Of a stretch of 64,000 nucleotides of DNA, positions 1-8,489 are shown one piece after another. The stretch comes from Candidatus Nanopelagicaceae bacterium (GTDB lineage Bacteria > Actinomycetota > Actinomycetes > Nanopelagicales > Nanopelagicaceae). Made by a program: the position numbers and the translations under genes. The notes under the pieces are model-generated. The model made no database searches and had not been told where the DNA came from. It worked only from the letters and a program-made list of their open reading frames with translations. The stretch's first letter is position 1. Each line of letters opens with the position of its first letter. The stretch covers positions 49,944 to 113,943 of the forward strand of contig SHVK01000001.1 of NCBI GenBank assembly GCA_009694285.1. Reading direction: 5' to 3'.

Positions 1-223
1 TATCGGCGGCACCATTACGAAAAGCTAAATCTGCTACAGGATCTGGAGTCGGCATCGCCCAAGCGCGAGGACTTGAGGCGAAGATCTGAATACTTTCAGC
101 CTCAATAGTTTTGGCGTAGCCAAGGGCGCGTTTTGCCAGACCACCAGAGGTAGGTACATGTGCACCAATGCGCGGGCCGATTCCGGAAGATTTCCGCGCA
201 TTAGGTGTTTTAGAAGTGGCCAT
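1..223 (-). CDS. nfo: Deoxyribonuclease IV (endonuclease IV, AP endonuclease), N-terminal part
   Basis: The gene runs off the left edge, so only the first 74 codons are visible. The translation begins MATSKTPNARKSS and then has the IGAHVPTSGGLAKR stretch and the IQIFASSPRAW stretch, which match the start of the Nfo TIM barrel (IGAHVSAAGGL and F.K.QRQW in E. coli). Family members are zinc enzymes that cut DNA 5' to abasic sites in base-excision repair. The N-terminus carries about 15 extra residues before the barrel. No Shine-Dalgarno is seen; a TAGGCT hexamer lies 7 nt before the ATG, suggesting a leaderless transcript. The metal ligands lie outside the window, so activity cannot be judged. 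Confidence 0.85.
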   Translation of the reverse strand, partial: MATSKTPNARKSSGIGPRIGAHVPTSGGLAKRALGYAKTIEAESIQIFASSPRAWAMPTPDPVADLAFRNGAAD

Positions 224-230
224 AACAGTA

Positions 231-236
231 AGCCTA
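231..236 (-). promoter_or_regulatory. Putative -10 element of nfo (leaderless)
   Basis: TAGGCT on the minus strand, 7 nt before the nfo ATG, with no Shine-Dalgarno between. It fits the TAnnnT pattern found before several other SD-less starts in this window. No convincing -35 was identified. Confidence 0.4.
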
Positions 237-251
237 GGCGGTTGGCCCGGA

Positions 252-2174
252 TTATTTGAGGTCAATTAATACAGTTGAACCGCGTTTAGCCTTACTTCCT
301 TGTAGTGGTGTAACTCGGAACACCTTGGGGACCTTTCCAGTGATCTTTTTACTTGGCACCACCGCTTTAACGACAAATCCAGCATTCTCCAATTTCTTAG
401 TGGCTGATTGCTGGTCAGTTTTCAATAAGCCAGTAGGTACGAGGACATACTCTGGCCCTTTGGAAACAGTCAGAGTAATTTTTGACCCACGAGCCATTTT
501 TAATTCCTGTGGGTCACGCGAGATCACATTTCCGGCTTTAACGGTTTCACTAAATTTTTCTTTAACAGTGACATCAAATCCAGCATCATTTAATTCAGTT
601 AAGGCTTGATCTGAGCTCTTTCCGGCATAAGCACCTACATCTATTAGATCAGAACCCTTGCTGATCAAAAGATTTACTGGTGAATTCTTCTTAAGTATCT
701 CTCCGAAGGTAGGGGAGGAGCCAATAATTAAATCTTTCTCAATTTTTTCATTAAAAACGTAATTTGTACTTCCAATCACAAGTTTTGATTTGGTCAGCAA
801 AGCACCAGCGTCAGCAAGAGATAATCCTGAGAGTTTAGGTACCAGATATCGTTCGGGACCTTTAGAGATAGTTACGTTAATTAATCCATCCGCTGCAATC
901 TTTTCTCCTGCTGATGGGTTCATCTCAATAACTCGGCCTTTGCCAATTTCTTCGCTGAAAATCTCTTTGGTGATTTTCAAATTTAAATTTGCTTGCGTCA
1001 AAGTGTTTTTGGCTTCACTACTTTTCATGCCCACAATAGAAGGGATTGATACTTTAGCGCCCGGACCAAAATAGTTATACCAAGTCGCACCTGCACTTAG
1101 CAGAAATGCAAAAAATAGGACGATAGCAATAATCCGATTTCGTCTTACGCGTTTTGATGTTTGCCTGCGAATTTCACCTGTATCTGAATATTTGTTTTGG
1201 ATAACAGGAACAGTATCCATTTTTTTGGAAATCTCTTTTATCTTTTTAACTTTTGACCGCGGCTCTTTTTTGATTGGCACAGGCAGCGGTGGAAGTCCAA
1301 GTGGCAACGAGAGCTGTCTATTTGCTGGATCAATCGCAATCTGTGCAAGACGGACTAACTCCGATAATTCTTGGGCATTCGCCGGTCGTAAATCTGGATC
1401 TGGAGAAGTTGCTCTGACCACTAACTCATCGACCTCTTTAGGCAAATTTGTAACTATTGTTGAAGGGGCAGGAATGCGCTCATTAACATGTTGATATGCA
1501 ATATGTATTGGGGATTCGCCTTCATAAGGTTTTTTACCGGTTAAAGCTTCAAAAGTCACAACACCTAGTGAGTAGACATCGCTTCGCGCATCAGCGATGC
1601 CTCGTTGAACTTGCTCAGGGGCTAAATATGCAACAGTTCCAAGTAAGACACTTGCATCAGCAGTTAAAGTTTGCCCTGCTGACATCGCTCTAGCTAAACC
1701 AAAATCTCCAACCTTAATTTTTCCTTCTGTAGAGATCATAATATTTTCAGGTTTTAAATCGCGGTGCACAATTCCTGCTTTGTGAGCAACCGCAAGAGCA
1801 CTTAATACCTCGCTTAAAATTGGCAGTACTTCCCCAGGAGCCAATCGACCTTTTTGATTTATGAGATCACGCAAAGTGCTTCCACTTACAAGTTCCATAA
1901 CTAAAAAGACGGCCGGGGTTCCGCCGGTGTTCCATCCTTGGTCATGGACTGAAATCAAATTAGGGTGTGAAATCGCCGCAGCAGCTTTCGCCTCTCGAAT
2001 AAACCGGGCAACAAAATCTTCATCTTGAGCAAGATGGGCGTGCATGATTTTTACAGCGACCGGGCGATCTAGTCTGGTGTCAATTGCCGAGTAAACGGTG
2101 GCCATGCCACCGCTGGCGATTACCGCTCCAATTTGGTAGCGGCCATCTATTAGTTCACCACGCAAATCGGACAC
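252..2174 (-). CDS. Transmembrane Ser/Thr protein kinase with PASTA domains (PknB/StkP type)
   Basis: 640 residues. The kinase domain (about 1-275) has a glycine loop (ASGGMATVYSA, ~20-30), catalytic Lys42 in AVKIMH, HRDLKPEN at 138-144, DFG at 157-159 and an APE motif near 185. A basic juxtamembrane linker leads to one membrane segment (~347-366). About four PASTA repeats follow outside the cell, with the typical VPxLxGxxxxxA and xxVIxxxPxxG motifs. PASTA kinases sense muropeptides or lipid II and phosphorylate cell-wall and division proteins. Its place upstream of the isoprenyl synthase, metF and dcw region recalls pknL of mycobacteria and streptomycetes, but the PASTA architecture is PknB-like, so no symbol is given. 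The start is GTG with no SD. Confidence 0.93.
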   Translation of the reverse strand: MSDLRGELIDGRYQIGAVIASGGMATVYSAIDTRLDRPVAVKIMHAHLAQDEDFVARFIREAKAAAAISHPNLISVHDQGWNTGGTPAVFLVMELVSGSTLRDLINQKGRLAPGEVLPILSEVLSALAVAHKAGIVHRDLKPENIMISTEGKIKVGDFGLARAMSAGQTLTADASVLLGTVAYLAPEQVQRGIADARSDVYSLGVVTFEALTGKKPYEGESPIHIAYQHVNERIPAPSTIVTNLPKEVDELVVRATSPDPDLRPANAQELSELVRLAQIAIDPANRQLSLPLGLPPLPVPIKKEPRSKVKKIKEISKKMDTVPVIQNKYSDTGEIRRQTSKRVRRNRIIAIVLFFAFLLSAGATWYNYFGPGAKVSIPSIVGMKSSEAKNTLTQANLNLKITKEIFSEEIGKGRVIEMNPSAGEKIAADGLINVTISKGPERYLVPKLSGLSLADAGALLTKSKLVIGSTNYVFNEKIEKDLIIGSSPTFGEILKKNSPVNLLISKGSDLIDVGAYAGKSSDQALTELNDAGFDVTVKEKFSETVKAGNVISRDPQELKMARGSKITLTVSKGPEYVLVPTGLLKTDQQSATKKLENAGFVVKAVVPSKKITGKVPKVFRVTPLQGSKAKRGSTVLIDLK

Positions 2175-2180
2175 ATCGTG

Positions 2181-2186
2181 AGTGTA
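2181..2186 (-). promoter_or_regulatory. Putative -10 element of the PASTA kinase gene (leaderless)
   Basis: TACACT on the minus strand, 6 nt before the GTG start, and no Shine-Dalgarno in the gap. Confidence 0.45.
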
Positions 2187-2220
2187 AACAACTTGAGTGG
2201 TTTAACTTCGGAGCCTTGCC

Positions 2221-2799
2221 CTACATAATTTGAGTATTGCTACCATCAACAAAAATCTGACAATTTTCTTTAGTCTGATCCTGTAGGAAATGTGCTCTTT
2301 CGCGCTCCTGCCACTTCAACATATAGGGCAATATCTGGGCACCATCTCGATTCAAGACTCTGGCTAACCCTATTTGCGGGCCAACTTCAATCCAGATGGT
2401 CAGATCTGCTTGTTGGCGAATCATCGTCTGAGCAGCACCAACGCCTTCTAAAATTAAAATTTCAATATCTCTGACTTCAACCGATGGCCCGTACTCGTTG
2501 CTAGCCCAATTAAATTTCTGATACTTAACGCCTTGATGCTCTTTTAGTGGATAGGTAATCCATTCTTCCAAATGTTTAGTCAGAGTGGCTGTAAGGGCAT
2601 CCTCCCAACCGTTGTACAGATCATCCATATGAATTGTTGTAACAGAGTTCAATTTATTGGAAAGCTGATTTGCTAAAGAAGTTTTTCCAGAACCCGCGGG
2701 GCCGTCGATTGCAATTAAAATTAGTCCTTCTTTACGCAAGGAAATTTCTACGATCGCAGAAACAATTGGTTCAACTTCATGCTCTGGAAAATTAAACAA
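2221..2799 (-). CDS. P-loop kinase of the uridine kinase-like/AAA type, partner of the PnuT-like transporter
   Basis: 192 residues from a TTG start that lies one base after the transporter's stop; a GGGA tract about 10 nt upstream supports it. An in-frame ATG at 2880 would overlap the transporter by 80 nt and has no such support. There is a Walker A motif (DGPAGSGKTSLA), then a HMDDLY motif typical of nucleoside and small-metabolite kinases, and a Walker B-like ILILEGVGA. It therefore probably phosphorylates a small alcohol with ATP. The TPP riboswitch upstream makes thiamine or a thiamine precursor a plausible substrate; nicotinamide riboside (PnuC partners) or a nucleoside are alternatives. 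The exact reaction is unknown. Confidence 0.8.
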   Translation of the reverse strand: MFNFPEHEVEPIVSAIVEISLRKEGLILIAIDGPAGSGKTSLANQLSNKLNSVTTIHMDDLYNGWEDALTATLTKHLEEWITYPLKEHQGVKYQKFNWASNEYGPSVEVRDIEILILEGVGAAQTMIRQQADLTIWIEVGPQIGLARVLNRDGAQILPYMLKWQERERAHFLQDQTKENCQIFVDGSNTQIM

Positions 2800-2800
2800 T

Positions 2801-3388
2801 TTATAAATTTCCCTTAGATTGCTTATGCTTTTTAAACCAACGTGTCCAGCCAAGAATTGCCATTGCAGTAAATACTGCATAAACCAATGAGGTGAAGTAA
2901 TAGCCTCCGCGGGCGTATTGAACTGTTAGGACGACATCAACTGCAAACCACAACACCCAACTTTCCCACTTCTGGCGGACCATCAAAATTTGCGCAGCAC
3001 CACTTCCAAGTAAGCCAAAAGTGTCGCTCCAAATTGCAACAGCGCCTATAGATTTTAAATATGGGGCAAAGCCAATCCAGATCGCACTAAAGATTCCTAG
3101 CGAGATCCACTTACTTCGTAGTGACATATTGGAAGGTTGGGCACCTTTTTTACCCCAACCAAACCAGCCCCAAATTCCGAATCCAATAAAAATGAATTGA
3201 GTTGCAAAACTTGCGTAGTACTTGGCTTGATAAAACCAGATTGCATACAGAATAGAACTGGTCACCCACCATGGCCAAGTTATCTGTTTCCCAGTTGTTC
3301 CAAGATAGACGGCAATTAATGAAACTATCGCAGCCGTGAATTCAAGAAGTGATACGTCATATCCCCAAGCAGTGAATAAAGTAAACAT
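2801..3388 (-). CDS. pnuT: PnuC-family vitamin transporter, probably PnuT (thiamine uptake)
   Basis: 195 residues, with several membrane segments rich in Trp and aromatics, including WWVTSSILYAIWFY, FIFIGFGIWGWFGW and the C-terminal YFTSLVYAVFTAMAILGW, as in PnuC/SWEET-like facilitators. PnuC proteins carry nicotinamide riboside; PnuT relatives carry thiamine and are often controlled by TPP riboswitches. A TPP riboswitch directly precedes this gene, so thiamine is the better guess. Uptake by this family is driven by intracellular phosphorylation, consistent with the kinase gene that follows by one base. The ATG start has a strong AGGAGG site that is also the 3' end of the riboswitch. Confidence 0.85.
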   Translation of the reverse strand: MFTLFTAWGYDVSLLEFTAAIVSLIAVYLGTTGKQITWPWWVTSSILYAIWFYQAKYYASFATQFIFIGFGIWGWFGWGKKGAQPSNMSLRSKWISLGIFSAIWIGFAPYLKSIGAVAIWSDTFGLLGSGAAQILMVRQKWESWVLWFAVDVVLTVQYARGGYYFTSLVYAVFTAMAILGWTRWFKKHKQSKGNL

Positions 3389-3390
3389 TT

Positions 3391-3478
3391 ATCCTCCTTC
3401 CAATCCGCATTACCGGACTGGTTCGACGGTCGGTGAGATTTTCACCCTCTCAGCCTTGGCGGCTCCCGTGTGTTGTAA
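3391..3478 (-). promoter_or_regulatory. TPP (thiamine pyrophosphate) riboswitch, THI element
   Basis: Read on the minus strand, it has CACGGGAGCC, then GGCTGAGAGGG (the conserved CUGAGA), a GGTGA/TCACC hairpin, then GAACC, an 8-bp stem CCAGTCCG/CGGATTGG (one G-U pair) enclosing TAAT, and finally AAGGAGG, the ribosome-binding site of pnuT. Order and spacing match the thi-box. The SD forms the 3' edge and no terminator-like U-run follows, so control is probably at translation initiation. The usual CGUAGGGA end is diverged. Confidence 0.88.
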
Positions 3479-3524
3479 ACCTTATCAGTGGCGTAAGCGA
3501 TTGTGATCTGCGAAAATCCTATAT

Positions 3525-3857
3525 GTGAACCATCTTTCCTATATTGCCATGTTGGCCTTTACCGTTGCCGGATCTTTCTGGCTGGAGATTGCATTAAAAG
3601 TCCGAGTACTAAGGCGGATCAGAAGAGCGATTCTGGCAATCGCTCCGGTAGCACTATCTTTCCTGCTTTGGGATGCGTACGCAATTGCAAATAAACATTG
3701 GTATTTTGATAAGCAACAAATAATTGGCTTATTTGGTCCACTAAATATCCCGCTGGAAGAGTACTTATTTTTTATAGTGATTCCTCTTGCAGCGATCATG
3801 ACTATTGAAGCGGTACGAAATGTTAAAAAGAATTGGATCATCGGTGATGAACAATGA
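3525..3857 (+). CDS. crtYc: Lycopene cyclase, CrtYc-type subunit
   Basis: 110 residues with three hydrophobic segments. The PLEEYLFFIVIP stretch near residues 75-87 is the hallmark of the heterodimeric lycopene cyclases of actinobacteria and of one half of archaeal/fungal cyclases. With CrtYd it cyclises psi-ends of lycopene in the membrane (beta or epsilon rings; which cannot be told). GTG start; the stop overlaps crtYd by 4 bases, so the two are translationally coupled. It is divergent from the TPP riboswitch operon, only about 45 bp away. No good RBS is visible. Confidence 0.88.
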   Translation: MNHLSYIAMLAFTVAGSFWLEIALKVRVLRRIRRAILAIAPVALSFLLWDAYAIANKHWYFDKQQIIGLFGPLNIPLEEYLFFIVIPLAAIMTIEAVRNVKKNWIIGDEQ

Positions 3858-4162
3858 GCTATACCCAAATTTCGATATTCGCTGTCATTGTTGCTGTGAT
3901 TCTAGATCTTTTCATAATTAAAACGACGCTCTTGAAGAGGGCTGCCTTTTGGACCTCTTACGCAATAATTTTGCCTTTTCAATTTCTTACTAATTGGTGG
4001 TTAACATCACAAAATATTGTTATGTATGATCCTGAGATGATTATCGGCACACGGTTTTTTTCAGCACCCGCAGAAGATGTTTTCTTTGGGTTTGCATTAA
4101 TTTTATCAGTTTTATCTCTTTGGATTAATTTAGGAAAACGTTCGAGCGCAAACCGCGCGTAA
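3854..4162 (+). CDS. crtYd: Lycopene cyclase, CrtYd-type subunit
   Basis: 102 residues with three hydrophobic segments; the motif NWWLTSQNIVMYDP followed by SAPAEDVFFGFALI is the second-half lycopene cyclase signature. It forms the active enzyme with CrtYc. Its 3' end overlaps the 3' end of convergent crtB by 33 bp, so no terminator can separate them. Cyclised carotene is also the precursor of retinal, which acI bacteria use for rhodopsin; no blh or rhodopsin gene is in this window. Confidence 0.87.
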   Translation: MSYTQISIFAVIVAVILDLFIIKTTLLKRAAFWTSYAIILPFQFLTNWWLTSQNIVMYDPEMIIGTRFFSAPAEDVFFGFALILSVLSLWINLGKRSSANRA

Positions 4163-5038
4163 CCATGCCGGAAAAGCAACTTTAATTCTGCGCCAAGTAG
4201 AAGTTTTAGCTCGCTTCGTAAAAATTTGGTAATTCATTGCTTCAACTTCATCAACTATTCCACAGTACAACTCACTTGCGGCTTCGATACATGCCCTGCT
4301 GCTTTTATCCAACATTTCAATACCTGGAGCGGCTTCGCGCTGTAATTTACGCACTCGTTCGATATTGAATTTCAAGGCGTTGATGATCTCTGGGGTAAGG
4401 ATTCGTTTTTCTAAATCTGATCGAGCGACTCCGAATGATGCCAATTCATCAAGGGGGAGATAAACCCTTCCTCGATCCAGATCTTCACCAACATCTCGAA
4501 TAAAATTAGCCAACTGGAAAGCGATTCCCAGCTTTTCAGCACAGTCATAAGCGCCAGGGGATAGCGGCCCAAGAATCGGAACCATCTGTAAACCAATTAC
4601 GGCTGCAGATCCATAAACGTACTCCATCAAATCTTCATAATTTTTATACTCCGTTACAGATAAATCCATCTTCATCGAGTGTAAAAATGCTTCAAAGTAT
4701 TTTACCGAAATATCAAATCGAGTCACCGTATCTATGAGCGCAGCCCCAATTAGATCGGCGCTTTTACCACTAACTAAATCCCTTAATATCTGATCACTCC
4801 ACTTTTGCAAGGCTTCTGCTTTTTCTACTTCGCTAAGCGTCGAATTCAGATCATCAACAATCTCATCGGCATACCGAGCGAATCCATAAAGAGCATGAAC
4901 AAAGGGACGTTTTGCTTTTGGAAGAAGTAAAGTTGCTAAATAATAAGTTTTTCCATGGAGGGAGTTCAGTCTTTTACACTCTGCGTAGGATTCACGTAAA
5001 TCTTGGCGATGAATTCCGGCAGCCGTTAGTTCATCCAC
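4130..5038 (-). CDS. crtB: Phytoene synthase
   Basis: 302 residues, the usual length. It has the two Asp-rich motifs of trans-isoprenyl head-to-head synthases: YADEIVDD (about 57-63) and NFIRDVGEDLDRGRVYLP (about 178-195). It condenses two GGPP to 15-cis-phytoene via prephytoene diphosphate. GTG start; the first base of the start codon is the last-overlapping base of the crtI stop (TAGTG), so it is coupled to crtI in the operon idsA/crtE-crtI-crtB. Confidence 0.94.
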   Translation of the reverse strand: MDELTAAGIHRQDLRESYAECKRLNSLHGKTYYLATLLLPKAKRPFVHALYGFARYADEIVDDLNSTLSEVEKAEALQKWSDQILRDLVSGKSADLIGAALIDTVTRFDISVKYFEAFLHSMKMDLSVTEYKNYEDLMEYVYGSAAVIGLQMVPILGPLSPGAYDCAEKLGIAFQLANFIRDVGEDLDRGRVYLPLDELASFGVARSDLEKRILTPEIINALKFNIERVRKLQREAAPGIEMLDKSSRACIEAASELYCGIVDEVEAMNYQIFTKRAKTSTWRRIKVAFPAWLRAVCARTFS

Positions 5039-6516
5039 TATTTTTTCCCAAGGATCCGCTCAGCGGCTAACCTTCCAGAGATTAAAACCATTGGCACGCC
5101 AACTCCAGGTTGAGTTCCTGATCCAGCAAAAACTATATTTTCAAAACCGGCAGCTAAATTTCTTGGTCTGAAAGGACCAGTTTGGAAAAAAGTATGTGCA
5201 CTTGCAAATGGTGCACCTCGCTCCATTCCTTGAGCTTCCCAATCTAGCGGAGTAGTCAGGTGTTCGACTTCAATTGAATCACCAAAATCTGTGTAGCCCC
5301 TCTGCTCCAGTGTTTTTACCATCTGGTCTCTGTACTTCGGTCCGGTAACTTTCCAATCAATATCGGCATCAAGATTGGGAGTTGGGAATAGCACATAGTA
5401 AGACTCTTTTCCAGGAGGCGTTAAGGATTTATCATCAAGGGAAGGAACTGTTACCAAAATAGATGGATCAGTCATTAAAATCTTTTTATTGATTAGCTCA
5501 TCGAAAACCCCATCCCATGAACGTCCAAAATGAATATTGTGATGTGCAATATGGTCATAAGATTTTTTTGATCCAACCAACATAGTTACACAAGAAGGGG
5601 AGTAATTTAAGCGCTTTATAGACCAAGGCTCTTTCCCAATCAATTCCTTCCAAGCAACTGGCAAATCTGGATTTAAAATAAGTGCATCACATGGAATTCG
5701 TTCGCCTTCTGTGGTTATTACAGCCGTAGCACGACCATTGTTTTTTTCAATAGTGGCCGCTGTTGTTGAATACTTAAATTTGACTCCATGTTTTTCAGCA
5801 GCTGCGGCTAAAGCTCGAGGGACCGCATGCATTCCACCACGAGGGAAGAAGACTCCATTTACCGAATCCATGTAGGCGATAACTGCATAAATTGCTAAGG
5901 CTTGCTGAGGGCTTACGCCGGCATACATGGCCTGAAAGGAGTAAACCTTTTGGGTGCGCGGGTCTTTGAGAAATTGCGAAACTTTAGGAGATAGTTTACG
6001 AAACCCACCAATAGCGATCAATCTAGCTAAATTTGGTGTCAACAACCCAAACGGAGAATCAATATTACGATCGATAAAATCATTAATTTCATATTTATAT
6101 AACTTAGTAACAAAATCTACATAGTTGCGATAGCCGATTGCTTCTTCAGGGCCAATGACCTTTGCAATCTCTGCTTCCATTTCTTTAGTGTCTGGGTATA
6201 CGTCAAGTTGTGACCCATCGTGGTAAAAAGCGCGGTAAAGCGGGCGGAGTGGAATTAAATCCAACCAATCTTTCATTTGTTCACCAACGCTATTAAATGC
6301 GTCTTCGATCAACGAAGGCATGGTCAAAACTGTTGGGCCAGTATCAAAGTTATATCCATCTTTTTGTAGCAATCCACTTCGACCACCCGGTACTTCCTCA
6401 CGTTCAATAACGGTTACTGATCTTCCAGCTCCCGCAAGTCGTAATGCCGCACTTAAACCAGCAAGTCCAGCACCAACTATTACTACATTTTCGGTCGCTC
6501 CTTTAACGGTACGCAT
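5038..6516 (-). CDS. crtI: Phytoene desaturase
   Basis: About 492 residues. The N-terminus has the FAD-binding Rossmann motif VIVGAGLAGLSAALRLAGAG, then GGRSG and the CrtI signature YNFDTGPTVLTMP; the C-terminus has the second FAD motif PGVGVPMVLISGRLAAE. It converts phytoene to lycopene. The start is chosen at 6516: an AGGAG at 6526-6530 sits 9 nt before this ATG but directly abuts the ATG at 6525, which is too close. It lies between the GGPP synthase and crtB genes with almost no spacing. Confidence 0.94.
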   Translation of the reverse strand: MRTVKGATENVVIVGAGLAGLSAALRLAGAGRSVTVIEREEVPGGRSGLLQKDGYNFDTGPTVLTMPSLIEDAFNSVGEQMKDWLDLIPLRPLYRAFYHDGSQLDVYPDTKEMEAEIAKVIGPEEAIGYRNYVDFVTKLYKYEINDFIDRNIDSPFGLLTPNLARLIAIGGFRKLSPKVSQFLKDPRTQKVYSFQAMYAGVSPQQALAIYAVIAYMDSVNGVFFPRGGMHAVPRALAAAAEKHGVKFKYSTTAATIEKNNGRATAVITTEGERIPCDALILNPDLPVAWKELIGKEPWSIKRLNYSPSCVTMLVGSKKSYDHIAHHNIHFGRSWDGVFDELINKKILMTDPSILVTVPSLDDKSLTPPGKESYYVLFPTPNLDADIDWKVTGPKYRDQMVKTLEQRGYTDFGDSIEVEHLTTPLDWEAQGMERGAPFASAHTFFQTGPFRPRNLAAGFENIVFAGSGTQPGVGVPMVLISGRLAAERILGKK

Positions 6517-6534
6517 TACTTGCATCTCCTCATG

Positions 6535-7596
6535 TTAGATCTTACGTTTCGTAGCCATTAGGGCTAATTCATTTAAATATGGTTTGGAATTTTCGGCGAT
6601 GTGTTCAGATTTAAGTTCTTGCAATGCGCTAGTCGTTAAATCTTCAATCAGTGCTTCAACTTTTTCTGGTGCACCAACTTCGGTAATTAAATTTCGAAGT
6701 TGTGAGATCTGATCAGGAGTTATATTCAAATCGCCAAAATTTGTATTAAAAGTGTGTGTTTGGAAGGTGGAAAAATTTTCTATAGCTAAAGCAGTAAGTA
6801 CTGTGCGCTTTCCTTCCCGCAGGTCATCCCCAGCCGGCTTCCCAGTTGTCTCCGGATCTCCAAAAACCCCAAGTAGGTCATCGCGCAATTGGAATGCCTC
6901 ACCTAATGGAATGCCAAATTTAGAAAGTGCAGAGATAGTTTCAGGAGAGGAGCCTGCAATTAGTGCACCGAAATGTAACGGCCGCTCGATTGTGTATTTT
7001 CCAGATTTGTAACGCGCCACTTTTAATGCTCGCTCTACGCTAGCGGTGGTGGCCGCACTTTCCCGAACATCTAAGTATTGCCCTGCAATTAACTCAATTC
7101 GCATTAGGTCATTGAGTGGAAGCAACCTGCGCAACTGTTCATCAGATAAGCCAGATTCATTTATTAATTTGTCAGCCCAGATCAATGCAAAATCGCCAAG
7201 CAAGATCGCCGCAGATAAACCAAACTGCGCTTTGTCACCACGCATGGAATTTTCGAGGTGGTAATTTTCAAAGTAGCGATGGACGGCAGGTGCGCCACGC
7301 CGCATGTCGGAACCATCCATGAGGTCATCATGAATAAGGGCACAAGCTTGTAATAGCTCGAGAGATGTTGCCGCCTTCAACATATTTTTTAATTGCGCAC
7401 CATCATTTTGACCACCAGCGGCCAGGTATCCGGCATGTGCAAAGAGCGGGCGAAACCTTTTTCCGGTGGCTAGAAAGCTAGTGATTTCGGAGCTAACTGG
7501 GGTTAGTTCTGCGGAAATCTCGGACAAGTCGAGGGTTATACGCTCGAGAAAATCTTTTAAGGTGGTTTCAATTTCTAAACGGGGGGCAGAGAACAC
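6535..7596 (-). CDS. crtE: Geranylgeranyl diphosphate synthase (polyprenyl synthetase)
   Basis: 353 residues. The first Asp-rich motif HDDLMDGSDMRRG is at about 89-101 and the second, QLRDDLLGVFGD, at about 236-247. It elongates allylic diphosphates with IPP, most likely to GGPP, because crtI and crtB follow directly. It corresponds to idsA-type genes found beside metF in mycobacteria. GTG start, no SD; it begins 23 bp from the divergent metF start. Product chain length is inferred from the neighbours only. Confidence 0.92.
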   Translation of the reverse strand: MFSAPRLEIETTLKDFLERITLDLSEISAELTPVSSEITSFLATGKRFRPLFAHAGYLAAGGQNDGAQLKNMLKAATSLELLQACALIHDDLMDGSDMRRGAPAVHRYFENYHLENSMRGDKAQFGLSAAILLGDFALIWADKLINESGLSDEQLRRLLPLNDLMRIELIAGQYLDVRESAATTASVERALKVARYKSGKYTIERPLHFGALIAGSSPETISALSKFGIPLGEAFQLRDDLLGVFGDPETTGKPAGDDLREGKRTVLTALAIENFSTFQTHTFNTNFGDLNITPDQISQLRNLITEVGAPEKVEALIEDLTTSALQELKSEHIAENSKPYLNELALMATKRKI

Positions 7597-7602
7597 ATGG
7601 CA

Positions 7603-7612
7603 ACGCTACCCT
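7603..7612. promoter_or_regulatory. Overlapping divergent -10 elements of crtE and metF
   Basis: TAGCGT on the minus strand (7608-7603) lies 6 nt before the crtE GTG, and TACCCT on the plus strand (7607-7612) lies 7 nt before the metF GTG. They share the base pairs at 7607-7608. Neither gene has a Shine-Dalgarno, and only 23 bp separate the two start codons, so both transcripts are probably leaderless and the two promoters may exclude each other. Confidence 0.5.
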
Positions 7613-7619
7613 GCACCTC

Positions 7620-8486
7620 GTGGATAACGCTCATCGGAACCTCTTGACCGAACTCTCTTTTGAATTTTTTCCGCCTAAGGACCAGGCAGGTGAAGAGCGA
7701 TTATGGCAAGAGTTAACTCAGTTGCGATCGCTATCTCCCAAATTTGTTTCGGTTACTTATGGGGCAGGCGGCTCGACCCGCGAACGGACTATTCGAGTCA
7801 CTGAAGAAATTGGCCAGCGAACTGGATTAGATACCGTCGCCCATTTAACTTGTGTCGGCTCATCTCAATCCGAGCTTTCAGAGGTGCTGGATTCCTATAA
7901 GAGAGCGGGCATTAAAGAGGTATTGGCATTGCGTGGAGACCCAGTTGGGGGACCACTGGCGACATGGGTAGCAACTACCGGAGGGTTTGATCATGCCGAC
8001 CAACTTGTAAAACTAACCATAGAGAAAGGGTTAGGGGTTGGAGTGGCCGCATTCCCAGATCTTCATCCTGCATCAAACGGAAATGTTGAATTAGATCTAG
8101 AAACACTGCTTCGCAAAGAACAATTTGGTGCAACTTTTGCGATCTCACAATTCTTTTTTGAAATATCTTCTTGGGAAAGATTGATGAATCATTTAGAAAA
8201 AGCCGGATCAAAATTAAAATTAATTCCAGGAGTTATGCCAGTTACTAATGTTAAGCAACTTGTAAAGTTTGCCCAATTATCAGGAACTCAAATTCCTGAT
8301 AAAACGCGAGCAAGGTTTGAAGCAGTAGCAGAGGATGAAAAAGCCGTGCGGGAACTTGGTGTTGAAATTGCAGCTGAACTATGCACGCAACTATTGGCAC
8401 TCGGTTGTAAATCATTGCATTTTTATACAATGAATACTGCAGAGGCAACAGTAAAAGTTTGCCAGAGTTTAGATTTAGGTAAATAG
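7620..8486 (+). CDS. metF: Methylenetetrahydrofolate reductase
   Basis: 288 residues, TIM-barrel flavoprotein. The N-terminal LSFEFFPPK and the FVSVTYGAGGSTRERT motif are diagnostic; EVLALRGDP and HFYTMN near the C-terminus are also typical. It reduces 5,10-methylene-THF to 5-methyl-THF for methionine synthesis. GTG start. It heads a three-gene run with the CDP-alcohol transferase and the M81 peptidase. metF-like and idsA-like genes are also neighbours in mycobacteria. Confidence 0.93.
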   Translation: MDNAHRNLLTELSFEFFPPKDQAGEERLWQELTQLRSLSPKFVSVTYGAGGSTRERTIRVTEEIGQRTGLDTVAHLTCVGSSQSELSEVLDSYKRAGIKEVLALRGDPVGGPLATWVATTGGFDHADQLVKLTIEKGLGVGVAAFPDLHPASNGNVELDLETLLRKEQFGATFAISQFFFEISSWERLMNHLEKAGSKLKLIPGVMPVTNVKQLVKFAQLSGTQIPDKTRARFEAVAEDEKAVRELGVEIAAELCTQLLALGCKSLHFYTMNTAEATVKVCQSLDLGK

Positions 8487-8489
8487 AAA

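Noticed and set aside
3400..3480. Sequence GGTTCGA near 3420 as a tRNA T-arm
   Set aside because: No acceptor stem or anticodon arm; it belongs to the TPP riboswitch on the other strand.
4130..4162. Possible frame error at the crtYd/crtB convergent overlap
   Set aside because: Both proteins end with normal family C-termini, so the 33-bp overlap is taken as genuine; similar overlaps occur at 10570-10609, 17400-17438 and 42247-42252.
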